64,000 bases of DNA, from contig AP024096.1 of the NCBI GenBank assembly GCA_015099395.1, forward strand, positions 1,612,001 to 1,676,000, in the 5' to 3' direction. A program made the translations under genes and the position numbers. Position 1 is the first letter of the stretch; each line of letters starts with the position of its first letter. The stretch is from Ktedonobacteria bacterium brp13. GTDB lineage: Bacteria > Chloroflexota > Ktedonobacteria > Ktedonobacterales > Ktedonobacteraceae. Below the pieces are notes generated by a model. That model saw nothing but the letters and a program-made list of their open reading frames with translations, made no database searches and was not told where the DNA came from. Shown one piece after another: positions 33,669-44,003 of this stretch.

Positions 33669-34022
33669 ATGGCACCCACCGATTTTTGCTCTGGCGTGCA
33701 AAACGACAACCTGATTGAGATCACCGTGACCGGGCGCACGTCTGGTCGTCCCATTTCGCTTCCCATCTGGTTCGCTCTGGATGGCAACACGCTCTATCTG
33801 ATCCCGGTGAAAGGATCAGAGACTGAATGGTACAAAAACGTGCTCAAGACGCCGACTATCCAATTGTCAGCCCATGGCAAAACGTTGACCACGAGTGCCC
33901 GTCTTCTCACCAACGAAGCACAACTCGATCAGGTTCTTGAGCGGTTTCGAGACAAGTACGGCAGGAACGTGAAGTCCTATTATCCGAAATATGATGTGGC
34001 CGTTGAGGTTCCGCTCGAATAA
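33669..34022 (+). CDS. Nitroreductase/deazaflavin-dependent split-barrel protein
   Basis: A 117-residue protein with a PNPOx-like split barrel: LIEITVTGRTSGRPISLPIWFALDGNTLYLIPVKG, then TEWYKNVLKTPTIQLSAHGKTL. The GR.SG......W motif is typical of flavin/F420-binding proteins of the deazaflavin-dependent nitroreductase group, which reduce small electrophilic substrates. The cofactor is not decided by the sequence. ATG 33669 lies after GGAAGGAG. It is followed after 64 bases by an aldo/keto reductase, probably in the same transcript. Confidence 0.7.
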   Translation: MAPTDFCSGVQNDNLIEITVTGRTSGRPISLPIWFALDGNTLYLIPVKGSETEWYKNVLKTPTIQLSAHGKTLTTSARLLTNEAQLDQVLERFRDKYGRNVKSYYPKYDVAVEVPLE

Positions 34023-34065
34023 GATGCCAACAGGTACTGATTTGATTTTGTTCAAAGAAAAATAA

Positions 34066-35052
<987 letters not shown>

Positions 35053-35065
35053 AGGAGAAGCCAAC

Positions 35066-35206
35066 GTGAAACCCAACGAGCGAGCGCAAAAAAAACATGA
35101 CGAGCTTCTTCCCGGACACGTCTCCACCTGGGCGGTAACCGAGCCGGAGCGTGTCGAAACCTTCGATCATGTTGCCTTTGACGAGGTTCTTTTGCGCGTC
35201 GCTCTA
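35066..35206 (+). pseudogene. Carboxymuconolactone decarboxylase-like N-terminal stump
   Basis: GTG 35066 follows AAAGGAG, 13 bases after the reductase stop. NERAQKKHDELLPGHVSTWA, then FDHVAFDEVL, matches the N-terminus of CMD/AhpD-like proteins. Similarity ends at about 35206, before the CxxC active site. The frame then continues into the next stump. Confidence 0.6.
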
Positions 35207-35248
35207 ACAAGGTCATCAGGGTCAACAGACCCGAAAGGAGAATTACCA

Positions 35249-35323
35249 ATGTCAGCTATTCCATCGGTCCCCCTCAATAACGGGGTGAAGATGCCCCTCT
35301 TGGGATTTGGCGTCTTCCAGATG
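35249..35323 (+). pseudogene. Second aldo/keto reductase (AKR5-like), 25-codon stump
   Basis: ATG 35249 is preceded by AAAGGAG. MSAIPSVPLNNGVKMPLLGF and GVFQM are the start of 2,5-diketo-gluconate reductase-like proteins. The gene is cut by the IS whose left end begins at 35324. Confidence 0.6.
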
Positions 35324-37725
35324 CCCACGGGATGCGCAACGAGATCACAATCAGCAAGCAAAGAGAAAGAGTAGGCAGACAAAAGGGGGAAAATCCTTGT
35401 AAAAAAGAGAAACATGTGTCTCCTTAAAAGGAAGAAATAACACATCCCAATAAGGAGAACAGACATAGTATGACACATCCATCGGTCCATCTCCAGCTTT
35501 CTTCAGAAGTCGTTCCTTCGGTTCCCAGTTGGTTTGGTGAGGTCGCGATCGTGGCACAGCTCTTCACCACCTCAGGTGTCCTCAAAAGCATTGAGGAGCA
35601 GGTTCGTTTTGCACGTGCACGATTCGGCATCTATGAGCTCATTGATTTTGTCGCCGTGCTCATTGGATATGCAGTGAGTGCAGAACCAACCCTGCTGGCC
35701 TTTTATGACCGACTCATGCCGTTTGCCACTCCTTTTATGGCTCTCTTTGGTCGCCAGAACCTGCCCCATCGCTCCACACTCAGCCGCTTTCTGGCGTCCC
35801 TCGATCAGCCAACGGTCGAAGCATGGCGTTCGCTGTTTCTGGAAGATCTGGTCCTGCGAACCGCCCAGACCTTTCCTCCAGGCGGGCTGTGGGATCGTCT
35901 CGGTCGTCACTGGCTGGTGATCGACGTCGATGGCACCAAACAAGCCGCCAGACAACGAGCGCTTCCCTCGCTTGCCGAGCTTCCCTCTGCGCATCGACGC
36001 TTTGACCGGGTCTGTGCTCCTGCCTACCTTGGGCGCAAACGAGGCGAGGTCGCTCGGACTCGAACGACCGTGCTGCAAGCGCACTCACACCACTGGCTCG
36101 GCACGTTTGGCGGTCCTGGGAATGGAGACTATCGAGGCGAATTGGCACGCGCACATGACGCCATCCTCAGCTATGCCGGTTGGCTCTGCATGCCTTTGTC
36201 CCAGATCATGATCCGCTTAGATGGCCTCTATGGCAATGGGGGGGTCCTCAAAGATCTGGTGCAGTCTGGAGTAGGAATCACGGGGCGCAGTAAGGACTAC
36301 GGGCTCCTCGATCTGCCATCGGTTCAAACCCGCCTGCAATCTCCTGCCGACCAACAGACCACACACCCAGAGAGTGGAGCAAGCCGCTCACTCTTCGATT
36401 GCCCCGCCGTGCCACTGACCCCAACGGGACCCTGCGTGCGCTTGATCGTGGCGACCCATCCAACTTCCTCCACGAGCAAACCGCCCATTGGCGTTCTGCG
36501 AGATGCGATGGTGTACGAATTGTTTCTCACGACGGCGTCCCCTTCTGCCTTCACCTGCGCTGATGTGCTTGATCTCTATCTGCATCGAGGGTCGTTTGAG
36601 ACCGTCCTCTCCGATGAAGATCAGGAACAATCCACCGATCGTTGGTGTTCTCACACCGCGTGTGGTCAGGAATTTTGGCAAATCCTGAGCCAATGGCTTT
36701 GGAACCTTCGTCTGGATTTGGGGCAACACCTCTCTCCCTCTCCTCTGCGTGTGACCGAATTTGCTCCGGCTGCCGAACCGCTATCGGTTCCTCCCAGCAA
36801 CGCAGTTCAGGAGCCGCTCTCCGTGGCACCTCATGAACCACCTCGGAAGTCGCCATCGGTTCCTGCCAACGAACCGGTTCACTATGGCCCTCCCCAATGG
36901 GCTCGCCCCTCGTTCACCAGAGGGTTTGCTGGTTCCGATTTTGAGCCGCAACCTGATGGCTCGGTGCGTTGCCCTGCTGGCCATCCTCTCACGGTACAAG
37001 AGCGCAGACCCGAACGCCATGGCTTGGTCCGCGTGGTCTATGGTGCGCGCATTGCGCATTGTCGCCCTTGCCCTCTTCGCGCACAGTGTCAAGAATCCCT
37101 CACGACACGAAAACCGCGGCAAGTCAGCGCTGTTTTGTGGCCTATTGACGTCACCCCATCCGTTCCAGTACAGCCCTCTCCACCCACAGTGGATGTTCCC
37201 ATCGAGGGCAAAAGTCCCCCACCGCCTGCTGCTCGTCCTCCGGCATCTGCTCTTGCCCCTGTCCTTTGGGGAGACTGGCCTCGTTGTCAGCTTCGTCGGA
37301 GTTTTGTTCATCTGCTGCGCACCCAAACCGTCGAGCTGACCTTGCGTGCACGTCCACCAGAAGAAGACCTCTCTTCTCGCCATGAGGAGGTACAAACTCG
37401 AGCACAGCGGGCGCATTGGCGTCTCACGTGGCAGCAGCGCATGGCTCGCAATGCCCGCCCTGCTTCCGCTCCTCCAGTTGAGGTTACAATCTATGGGCTT
37501 CCTGTTGCTCTCGCTGCGTATGTGGGGGCGAACCAGGTGACCGCTGCTTAAAGATTTCCGGTCCCACGCGCTTGCTTCTCCCTGTCCTCTTCTGCTCCTC
37601 GCGGCCTCTTCATTGGCGTCTGTCTATCTCTGCCTTTCTCTCATCCTTTGTTTCCCGTCCTGAAGGATGGATCTCGGCTTTTTTTTATTGCTTCCTTGCT
37701 TTCATCTCGTTGCGCATCCCGTGGG
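35324..37725 (+). mobile_element. 2.4-kb insertion sequence with long transposase (family uncertain)
   Basis: The inverted ends are CCCACGGGATGCGCAACGAG (35324) and its complement to 37725, matching over at least 22 bp. One transposase gene fills most of it. No clear target duplication was found. The stump on the left and unrelated sequence on the right imply a later deletion. Confidence 0.82.
35470..37551 (+). CDS. DDE transposase, 693 residues
   Basis: A long transposase starting at ATG 35470 behind AAGGAG. The N-terminal region (FARARFGIYELIDFVAVLIGYA, LPHRSTLSRFLASLD) is followed by HWLVIDVDGTKQAARQRALP (first Asp), LGTFGGPGNGDYRGEL, MIRLDGLYGNGGVLKDLV (second Asp) and a Glu region near RGSFETVLSDEDQE. 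There is a Pro/Ser-rich linker (about 420-470), a Cys cluster CPAGHP...CRPCPLRAQC and a basic C-terminus. It resembles long IS4/ISH3-type enzymes; I could not fix the family. No frameshift is seen. Confidence 0.72.
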   Translation: MTHPSVHLQLSSEVVPSVPSWFGEVAIVAQLFTTSGVLKSIEEQVRFARARFGIYELIDFVAVLIGYAVSAEPTLLAFYDRLMPFATPFMALFGRQNLPHRSTLSRFLASLDQPTVEAWRSLFLEDLVLRTAQTFPPGGLWDRLGRHWLVIDVDGTKQAARQRALPSLAELPSAHRRFDRVCAPAYLGRKRGEVARTRTTVLQAHSHHWLGTFGGPGNGDYRGELARAHDAILSYAGWLCMPLSQIMIRLDGLYGNGGVLKDLVQSGVGITGRSKDYGLLDLPSVQTRLQSPADQQTTHPESGASRSLFDCPAVPLTPTGPCVRLIVATHPTSSTSKPPIGVLRDAMVYELFLTTASPSAFTCADVLDLYLHRGSFETVLSDEDQEQSTDRWCSHTACGQEFWQILSQWLWNLRLDLGQHLSPSPLRVTEFAPAAEPLSVPPSNAVQEPLSVAPHEPPRKSPSVPANEPVHYGPPQWARPSFTRGFAGSDFEPQPDGSVRCPAGHPLTVQERRPERHGLVRVVYGARIAHCRPCPLRAQCQESLTTRKPRQVSAVLWPIDVTPSVPVQPSPPTVDVPIEGKSPPPPAARPPASALAPVLWGDWPRCQLRRSFVHLLRTQTVELTLRARPPEEDLSSRHEEVQTRAQRAHWRLTWQQRMARNARPASAPPVEVTIYGLPVALAAYVGANQVTAA

Positions 37726-37863
37726 ATATACAATGCACTCGGCACAGACCTGCGCCGCTTGCTCAATGGCTTCGGTCTGCGTCGCGAGGAGTTCTTCCTG
37801 CATCTGGAGGAGTTGTAGCCAGCACGCTTGCAGCGAAACAGGTTGATAGTGGTGTTCGTTCAT
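37702..37863 (-). CDS. Short frame entering the IS end (doubtful)
   Basis: A 53-codon frame with GAAGGGAAAAT before its ATG at 37863: MNEHHYQPVSLQACWLQLLQ, MQEELLATQTEAIEQAAQVC, then residues translated from the IS end. It has a plausible helical composition. Either a host gene stump cut by the IS or a chance frame. Confidence 0.3.
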   Translation of the reverse strand: MNEHHYQPVSLQACWLQLLQMQEELLATQTEAIEQAAQVCAECIVYPTGCATR

Positions 37864-38281
37864 ATTTTCCCTTCGACACTCCATTCTCATTCTGATCGTT
37901 TCTACGCCTGGAGTAGGTGATGAGAGCGAAGCAAGACATATTGCACAGATAGCAGAACATGTCATCGACCTTGATACTCGCGAATACTCGCGGAGCACTT
38001 GCACAGAACGTCTCTGTTTCTGTAACTAGAAGCATAATTTGTCGCCGAAAAAAAGCATATCCTGACACAATGAAGAATAACCTGTCGTTTGTCATGCTCA
38101 GATGCTTCTGGCTAAGAAGTACAATGAGGAAGTATATGCTGTCTGAAAGTTATCAAAAAAGCATAACTTGCTCGCAAGTCGTGCTCTTGATACGCGTCGA
38201 CTCTGATATTGTAGCTTCATTTCAGGCTAGAAGGGCATTCTTCTCTTGTTGCTCAATCTGAGTGAAGCAAATCCCGTCGTG

Positions 38282-38501
38282 GAGGTAACTCTAAGATCCC
38301 TGCGAAAATAGGCAATAGAGTACCTTTGTTCTAGAAAAGTGCCTTCTTAAGGTTATTTTGAGGCGAGTAATAAAGAACAAAAAGAGTATTTTTGTTCAAT
38401 AGCCTCGTCAGCTCTTGCTCTCCACTCTGCCCTCTGAAATGGCTTCAGAGCGTGTCTCATGGCTCTATTGCCTATTTTCGCAGGGATCTTAGAGTTACCT
38501 C
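38282..38501. repeat. 220-bp element with 39-bp perfect inverted ends
   Basis: The arms 38282-38320 and 38463-38501 are exact complements (outer end GAGGTAACTCTAAGATCCCT). No coding sequence lies inside. Identical arms imply a recent insertion or active stem conservation. Confidence 0.85.
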
Positions 38502-38593
38502 AGGGACGCCGTTAAGCTCGCCATCGCCAGCAACACGAAAGCAATTGAGTATCTCAAAGACAAGTGAGAAGACAGACAGGAATAACAAGAACT

Positions 38594-38625
38594 CCTGAAG
38601 ATTGCTCGTCTTCAGGGGCCTTTTT
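38594..38625 (+). terminator. Rho-independent terminator
   Basis: The stem CCTGAAGA / TCTTCAGG with a 7-base loop is followed by GGCCTTTTT. No gene ends directly before it, so it may belong to a lost gene or a small RNA. Confidence 0.6.
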
Positions 38626-38956
38626 GTGCTCGACGCTACTTATTTTTCTTTTTCGTAACTTTGATGCCTTTTTTCGAGGTCGAGACCGTGAATTTTTTCG
38701 TTGCGAGAATTGCCATCTTTTTAGATCCTTCCTTCCATCCCTGAATTTGGGCGCTTGATGGATGAGCTAATTATACCGGAGTGAGCAGATAAAAACAACC
38801 TGCTCATGTCTGCTCAAGTGATTGAAGACCTGAAAGGCAAGTAGCAAGACGGGATTGACGCGCATATATATAGTCGGGTATACTTCTGATGTCGCGTGGA
38901 CCTCCATGTTCAAGTGCTGTCTACACTGTTTTAAGTTTGGTTTGTTTCACGCCAAC

Positions 38957-38998
38957 AAAAAAGAGACCTCCACCATAGCGACGGAGGTCTCTTTTTTT
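38957..38998. terminator. Strong bidirectional terminator
   Basis: AAAAAAGAGACCTCC, an 11-base loop and its perfect complement ending in seven T residues. It works on either strand. It lies upstream of the ISL3 element with no recognised gene on its left. Confidence 0.75.
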
Positions 38999-39196
38999 AG
39001 TTTTTTGCGCGACATGTTGAACACATCCCCTTACCAGGAGAATATAAATAGGGGCTAGGCCAATCAATACACACCAGACACAAAGGGTGTCCACAGATAC
39101 GACAATGACCGGCCAACATTCGCACCTTGCAATCTACACAAAAAAGATGTTTGTGCAGAAATTTCAATATATTCATACCTGGTCTTGGAGTCTCTT

Positions 39197-41149
39197 GGTA
39201 AATGACCTGAAATGTGGTTCTCCCGCGCTTTTGATGAAGCTCGCTTGCTTGATAAGAAATGATATAATGAGAGGTGAGGTTGCCAACGAGAGCGATCTCA
39301 GGTTTGGGGTGCTCCTATGTTCTCATCTCCATTTCTCCCTCTTCCTGCAGGATTAGAGATTGCAATGACGACCATGCGTGATGATCTGTTGGTGGTTCAG
39401 GTGGTTTCGACGAACGTGAGATCATGCTGTCCGCTCTGTTTCTGTCTTGCCGAACGCCGTCATAGCCAGTATACTCGCGTGGTGGCAGATCTGCCTTGCG
39501 CGGGCTTCCGTATCCAGCTGACCCTGCACGTGCGTAGATTCTTTTGTGACCACGCTGACTGCATCAGGAAGATCTTTACGGAACGGCTTCCCGCCTTCGT
39601 TCTGCCATGGGCACGTCTCACCGTCCGTCTCTGCGAGGCGCTTCAATCACTTGGTGTAGCGACGTGTGGAGAGTTGGGAACCCGACTGGCGGAGCGTCTG
39701 GCTATCCAAACGTCGCCAACAACGATCCTTCGTCGCATCATGGCGCTTCCAACAGCAGCCATAGAACGGGTATCGGAGCTTGGGATAGATGATTTCTCTT
39801 TCCGTCGTGGGAGAAAATTTGGCACCATCCTGGTAGACCTGCAAAGCCGCAACATCATTGATCTCTTGCCTGATCGCAAGGCAGAAACGGCCAAAGCTTG
39901 GATGAAAGCGCATCCAGAAATCGTGTTGGTGAGCCGAGATCGCGGCGGCGACTATGCCTCTGCGGCAGCCAGTGGCGCTCCTCAAGCTATCCAGTGTGCA
40001 GATCGGTTTCATCTGCTCAAAAATCTTGGAGAGGCTCTGGAGGGAGTACTGGCACAGTATCTAGCTGCTCATCGGACCCACTTGACTGAAGAGATAAGAG
40101 CTACGCCTCTGGAAACTGCACACGGCATCCAGCCACCGAAATTGAGCCCAAAGGCGGCACAACAGAGTCAAGCGAAACGAGAGGAGCGCCTGGCTCAATA
40201 CCAGCACGTTGCGGCCCTTCGCAAGCTTGGCTTCTCACAGACCGCTATCGCCGATCAGGTGGGAGTCGCCCATTCCACCGTCTCGCGCTGGTTGAGCAGT
40301 GGCGTGTTCCCTGAACAAAAACCTCGCCCACGAAAGATGGAGCTTGATTCCCACCTGTCCTATCTTCGCGAACGGTGGGAGGCTGGCTGCCACAATATTG
40401 CTCAGTTGTATCGGGAACTGGTAGCCCGTGGCTACACCCATTCGTACTGGTCGGTGTATGAACAACTGGTTCGTTTCTTTCCAGAAGGACGGAAGAATCC
40501 CCACATTCCCGATCAGCTTGCACGCCCTCCTGTGCTTGCACGACAGGCTGTTTTCCTTTTTCTTCGCCGCCCGAGCAAAGAACTTTCCCCTGAAGAACAG
40601 GAAACGCTTGCGCAACTTCGATCTTTGCACCCCGAGGTCAACCAAGCCTATGAATTGGTCCAGCAGTTTGTCCACATGCTGCGCACACGTACAGGAGAAC
40701 AACTCGATGACTGGCTTGAGAACGTCAGAGCCAGCCAGATCCGCGAATTCCAAGGCTTTGTTCTAAGTATTGAGCGAGATAAGGCAGCTGTAGTAGCCGG
40801 GCTGACTCTTCCCCAAAACAACGGTCTGGTCGAAGGAAACGTCAACAAGCTCAAACTCATCAAGCGCATGATGTACGGTCGGGCAGAATTTCCCTTGTTG
40901 CGCCAGCGTGTACTGCATGCCCTGCAATTAAAAGCATACTATACACACTGAGATTTATTATGTTGATATATTCGTTGTAAGTCACCTATTTCTACATTTA
41001 AAGAAAATGTAAGTAACAGACGTCTTCATGAAGTGAAGATGAACCAATATGATGATAGTCTTGAAATACTCCTTGTATTTACTCGCTTGTATCACAAGCA
41101 AGCGAGCTTCATCAAAATCGACGGAGAACCAACATTCGCGCTATTTACC
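39197..41149 (+). mobile_element. ISL3-family insertion sequence
   Basis: The ends are imperfect inverted repeats: GGTAAATGACCTGAAATGTG at the left, and the right-end complement GGTAAATAGCGCGAATGTTG. Both continue GTTCTCC, then TTTTGATGAAGCTCGCTTGC. It holds one transposase gene and is about 1.95 kb. The right end touches a truncated frame (41152-41415). Confidence 0.8.
39365..40951 (+). CDS. ISL3-family transposase
   Basis: About 528 residues. The N-terminal zinc finger (CCPLCFCLAERRHSQYTR, RRFFCDHADCIRKIFTERLP) is followed by a helix-turn-helix. The DDE core is LGIDDFSFRRGRKFGTILVDL (Asp), VLVSRDRGGDYASAAA and AIQCADRFHLLKNLGEAL (Asp). An inserted HTH region (GFSQTAIADQVGVAHSTVSRWL) precedes LPQNNGLVEGNVNKLKLIKRMMYGRA (Glu). 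This is the full ISL3 layout with no internal stop. ATG 39365 is chosen; an ATG at 39317 is in frame but lies within the upstream leader. Confidence 0.9.
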   Translation: MTTMRDDLLVVQVVSTNVRSCCPLCFCLAERRHSQYTRVVADLPCAGFRIQLTLHVRRFFCDHADCIRKIFTERLPAFVLPWARLTVRLCEALQSLGVATCGELGTRLAERLAIQTSPTTILRRIMALPTAAIERVSELGIDDFSFRRGRKFGTILVDLQSRNIIDLLPDRKAETAKAWMKAHPEIVLVSRDRGGDYASAAASGAPQAIQCADRFHLLKNLGEALEGVLAQYLAAHRTHLTEEIRATPLETAHGIQPPKLSPKAAQQSQAKREERLAQYQHVAALRKLGFSQTAIADQVGVAHSTVSRWLSSGVFPEQKPRPRKMELDSHLSYLRERWEAGCHNIAQLYRELVARGYTHSYWSVYEQLVRFFPEGRKNPHIPDQLARPPVLARQAVFLFLRRPSKELSPEEQETLAQLRSLHPEVNQAYELVQQFVHMLRTRTGEQLDDWLENVRASQIREFQGFVLSIERDKAAVVAGLTLPQNNGLVEGNVNKLKLIKRMMYGRAEFPLLRQRVLHALQLKAYYTH

Positions 41150-41151
41150 AG

Positions 41152-41415
41152 CAACTGCACACGCTCAACACACTCACCCGCCATCCCGAGCGCGTGAAAT
41201 CTCCCCAGCAGGACGCCGATGCACAGACCCTGGCGGCGATCCGCCTGGTCATCAATCTCTTACCAGAGGAGATCCATCAGCAAATGACAGAGATCCTGGC
41301 GCTGCGCGATCAGCTCCATAGCCCCTATTTGCAGCACGCCACCGAGATGACGAGTCTGCATCACGCTACCGACCATCATCAGGGTCTTGCGGTAATGAAA
41401 GAACTGGTAATTTGA
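41152..41415 (+). pseudogene. C-terminal fragment of an unrecognised protein
   Basis: The frame is open from the ISL3 right end to 41415: QLHTLNTLTRHPERVKSPQQ, then LVINLLPEEIHQQMTEILAL and HHATDHHQGLAVMKELVI. It looks helical and coding but lacks its start because of the IS. The first bases of the inverted-repeat segment (41406 on) supply its last codons and stop. Function unknown. Confidence 0.4.
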
Positions 41416-41602
41416 CTCTATGTTTGAAGAGTTGCGGACCACATGATCGAAAATCGACGGAATCTTCGAATTTGTTGTTCCTCCCACCTTCCCATTCCGC
41501 TCCACACCTGTATCTTTCCACTGGGATGGTGTAAATTCGTGTCGTTTGACTCATAGCCTCGACGAAACGTTGAGATATGCGTCACATTTCAATCATATTT
41601 TC

Positions 41603-41643
41603 AAAAAGGAACTCTATCACTTTCAGTAATGGAGTTCCTTTTT
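41603..41643 (-). terminator. Terminator downstream of the methyltransferase
   Basis: AAAAAGGAACTC / GAGTTCCTTTTT with a 17-base loop, 45 bases beyond the methyltransferase stop on the minus strand. The T-run is present on both strands. Confidence 0.7.
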
Positions 41644-41687
41644 CATCATCGCTCACCAATCGACCACCCGCCGGGATAGCAGTGGGA

Positions 41688-42686
41688 TCACATCGGACGA
41701 CACTCGACGGCAAAGCGACCAGACGGGAGCTGCCCAGCGGCCTGAACCTTGAGCCCGGCCTGGTGGGCTAACTCTCGAAACTCTGTGAGTGTGCGGTCCT
41801 TGCCTCCAAGCAAGACCATCTCCGGCGTGAGTTCTCTTCTCACGCTGTCATCTGGGGACACTCCGCCCAGGATCACCAGGCGACCGCCAGGGCGTGCTGC
41901 CTCGGCACAATGGCTCAAGATCTGCTGTGCTTCTCGATCGGGCCAGTCATTAAGAATAGACTTCAGGAGATAGAGATCCGCCCCGGCTGGTAGCGGGTCG
42001 AAGAAGCTTTGCCCAACCGTTTGGACACGTTCACTCACACCAGCCGCCTGCAAGATCAAGCCTGCGCGGGCCACCGTTCCGGGGAAATCGACCAGTGTGC
42101 CCGGGACCTCGGGTCGGGCACGTACGATCTCTGCGAGCAATGCTCCCGTCCCACCGCCCACATCCACCACCGTCTTGACCTCCTCCCAGTCTCCCGTGAG
42201 GAGCACCTCCGGGTCGGGAGTGCCGTGACCCGGCGACCCCATCAGCGCATCAAAGCTCGCCGCGACGTCCGGATGCGCTTGCAGGTCCTCCCAGAAAGGC
42301 AGGCCGAAAATCTCGTGGTAGGCGGGAGCGCCTGTCCGAACAGCGCTGAGAAGGCTGCCCCAGGCATAGGCTATGCGACCGCCGATCCCACCCAGATCAA
42401 GGAATTGCTGCGTAGGGCCAAGCAATCCCCGAGCGGCTTCATTCAGCGCAAACTGACCGGGTGTTGGCTCGACAAAGACGCCTTTGCCCACCAGATGTCT
42501 AAGGACCCTCTGCAGAACATCTGCGTTGCACTCTGCCTTCTCGGCAAGGGTCTTGATATCGGTGGTGGAAGCCTCGATGTGGTCGGCGATCCGCAAGGTC
42601 GCCACCACATGAATGCACCAGGGCGTGCAGAGATCGCTCAGCGCGCTCAGGTCGGCGCTGGTCTCCAGGGATTTGTCATGTCTCAT
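41688..42686 (-). CDS. SAM-dependent O-methyltransferase (AcyM/hydroxyneurosporene type)
   Basis: About 332 residues from ATG 42686, preceded by AGGAGG. The N-terminal winged-helix dimerisation domain (TPWCIHVVATLRIADHIEAST, LQRVLRHLVGKGVFVEPTPGQFALNEAARGLL) is followed by the catalytic fold: VVDVGGGTGALLAEIVRARP (SAM motif I), GTLVDFPGTVARA, QSFFDPLPAGADLYLLKSILNDWPD (motif with catalytic region) and RPGGRLVILGGV. The family methylates hydroxyl groups of secondary metabolites, e.g. polyketides. It lies alone as the cargo of an inverted-repeat segment; an AraC stump lies upstream on the same strand. Confidence 0.88.
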   Translation of the reverse strand: MRHDKSLETSADLSALSDLCTPWCIHVVATLRIADHIEASTTDIKTLAEKAECNADVLQRVLRHLVGKGVFVEPTPGQFALNEAARGLLGPTQQFLDLGGIGGRIAYAWGSLLSAVRTGAPAYHEIFGLPFWEDLQAHPDVAASFDALMGSPGHGTPDPEVLLTGDWEEVKTVVDVGGGTGALLAEIVRARPEVPGTLVDFPGTVARAGLILQAAGVSERVQTVGQSFFDPLPAGADLYLLKSILNDWPDREAQQILSHCAEAARPGGRLVILGGVSPDDSVRRELTPEMVLLGGKDRTLTEFRELAHQAGLKVQAAGQLPSGRFAVECRPM

Positions 42687-42856
42687 TTTTTGTTCCTCCT
42701 CATCGGTTTTCTGAGAGCTCCCGCACACGCACTACAACTGGATCTGGATCTGGAACGGGACGGGAGATAATCTTGATCTCCACAAGAAGTATCGAGCCAG
42801 GAGCATGACTCATATGCTAGTGCAGGAAAAGCGACCTGTCTTGTAAAAATTTGTCC

Positions 42857-43147
42857 TCAATCGGGAAGAGGAACATGATTGTGGTGCTCACCCCGCTGCG
42901 CCAGATACGCGTTGGGAGTGAGCCCAACAAATGCCTGAAAGTTGTGAATGAAATGGGCCTGGTCAAAATAGCCGGCGTCCAGCGCGAGGTCTGCCCACCG
43001 GACGGGTTGCCCTCTGGTGATCCGCTGGAGACCATCCTGAAAGCGAAGCAGGCGGCAAAACACTTTCGGTGTGAGTCCAACAGCGTCCTCGAACAGGTGG
43101 ATGAAGCGCTTGGGACTCAACCACAAACGTGAGCGTTTCCAGAACCA
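42857..43147 (-). pseudogene. AraC-family regulator, C-terminal HTH fragment
   Basis: The frame reads FWKRSRLWLSPKRFIHLFED, VGLTPKVFCRLLRFQ, WADLALDAGYFDQAHFIHNFQAFVGLTPNAYLAQRGEH. This is the second half of an AraC DNA-binding domain with the usual GxxDQAHF-like second helix. The effector domain and first helix are missing, cut near the right inverted repeat (from about 43150). It may once have controlled the methyltransferase gene that follows on the same strand. Confidence 0.7.
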
Positions 43148-43610
43148 AGAAACACGAAGCGAATTTACACTCTTTTAAGGGTCTCCAGAAGAAGTATAGC
43201 CGATGCCGAGCAGAATGTGAAGGTGGAAGGAATGCCATATTCGAAGATTCTGTCGATTTTCGATCATGTGGTCCGCAACTCTTCAAACATAGAGTCAAAT
43301 TACCAAGAACAACTGCGCATCTGGAAAGCAATCATGATCGCGTGCTCAGTTACAATCAGACACGCCCTTGGGCGCAGGTCACCATGAGGCTTCTTCTCGC
43401 TTGCTTGATGAGCGCATGCTCCATGCACGCTGAGGTGACGATGGAGGAAAGTCATACACTCAGTGCTCCTCGTTGCAGTCTTCCCGCGTAGAAGCATCGC
43501 AAAATACCGTGACTCCCTGCTGATCTGCAACGTGTCCCTTTTATTGAGCGCTGGAACGATAGCATTGTTGCATTGTTCATGCGTCCCGTGAGAGATACCG
43601 TGAGACCCTG

Positions 43611-43806
43611 ATTTCGCCCGATCTAGCAAATGTTGAATCGTATACGGTGCAGCTTCTCCCATTGCTTCTGCCACTTGCCAGGCGTTTTTTCGTGAGGCGT
43701 CACTCATCAATCCCTGGAGGTAGGCCAACGCTCGCTGGTGCGATTCTGGTCGGACGAAATGCGGCCTGATCTGTTGGCTCAAGGAATTGAGCGCTGTTGT
43801 CCACAT
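43611..43806 (-). pseudogene. IS701-like transposase N-terminal fragment
   Basis: From ATG 43806: MWTTALNSLSQQIRPHFVRP, then RALAYLQGLMSDASRKNAWQVAEAMGEAAPYTIQHLLDRAKSG, the conserved head of IS701-type transposases. It then runs into unrelated sequence (43300-43610) without the catalytic domain. No other gene was recognised in 43305-44003. Confidence 0.7.
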
Positions 43807-44003
43807 TTCTTCAAGGGAAAAAAAGCCATAGAAGATTCCTTTGCTACTCCTGTCTTTTTTCGCGGAAAGATAGTTGTCTTGTCTGAGAGGCAAAGAGGGG
43901 AGAGAGATCATCCGTCTCGGAGGCAGGCAACCCGTTTCCCTGCCAACACCTGGACAAGAGAAGACAGGCGAAACAGGTTGCCCTCGACGCGATGCCCTGC
44001 CGA

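Larger units (their letters stand above)
37864..39196. other. 1.3-kb region without a recognised gene
   Basis: Contains one MITE-like element (38282-38501) and two terminator hairpins (38594-38625, 38957-38998). No protein gene was recognised on either strand. Confidence 0.5.
41406..43304. mobile_element. 1.9-kb segment bounded by ~60-100-bp inverted repeats, carrying a methyltransferase and an AraC stump
   Basis: The left end, GGTAATTTGACTCTATGTTT (41406), is repeated as complement at the right, ending TTACC (43304). The match is near perfect for about 60 bp (one clear mismatch) and fades over about 40 bp more (TTCGAAT, CCTCC/TTCC-ACCTTC). No transposase lies between. It has the form of a non-autonomous transposon or a segment caught between two related MITEs. 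Confidence 0.7.
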
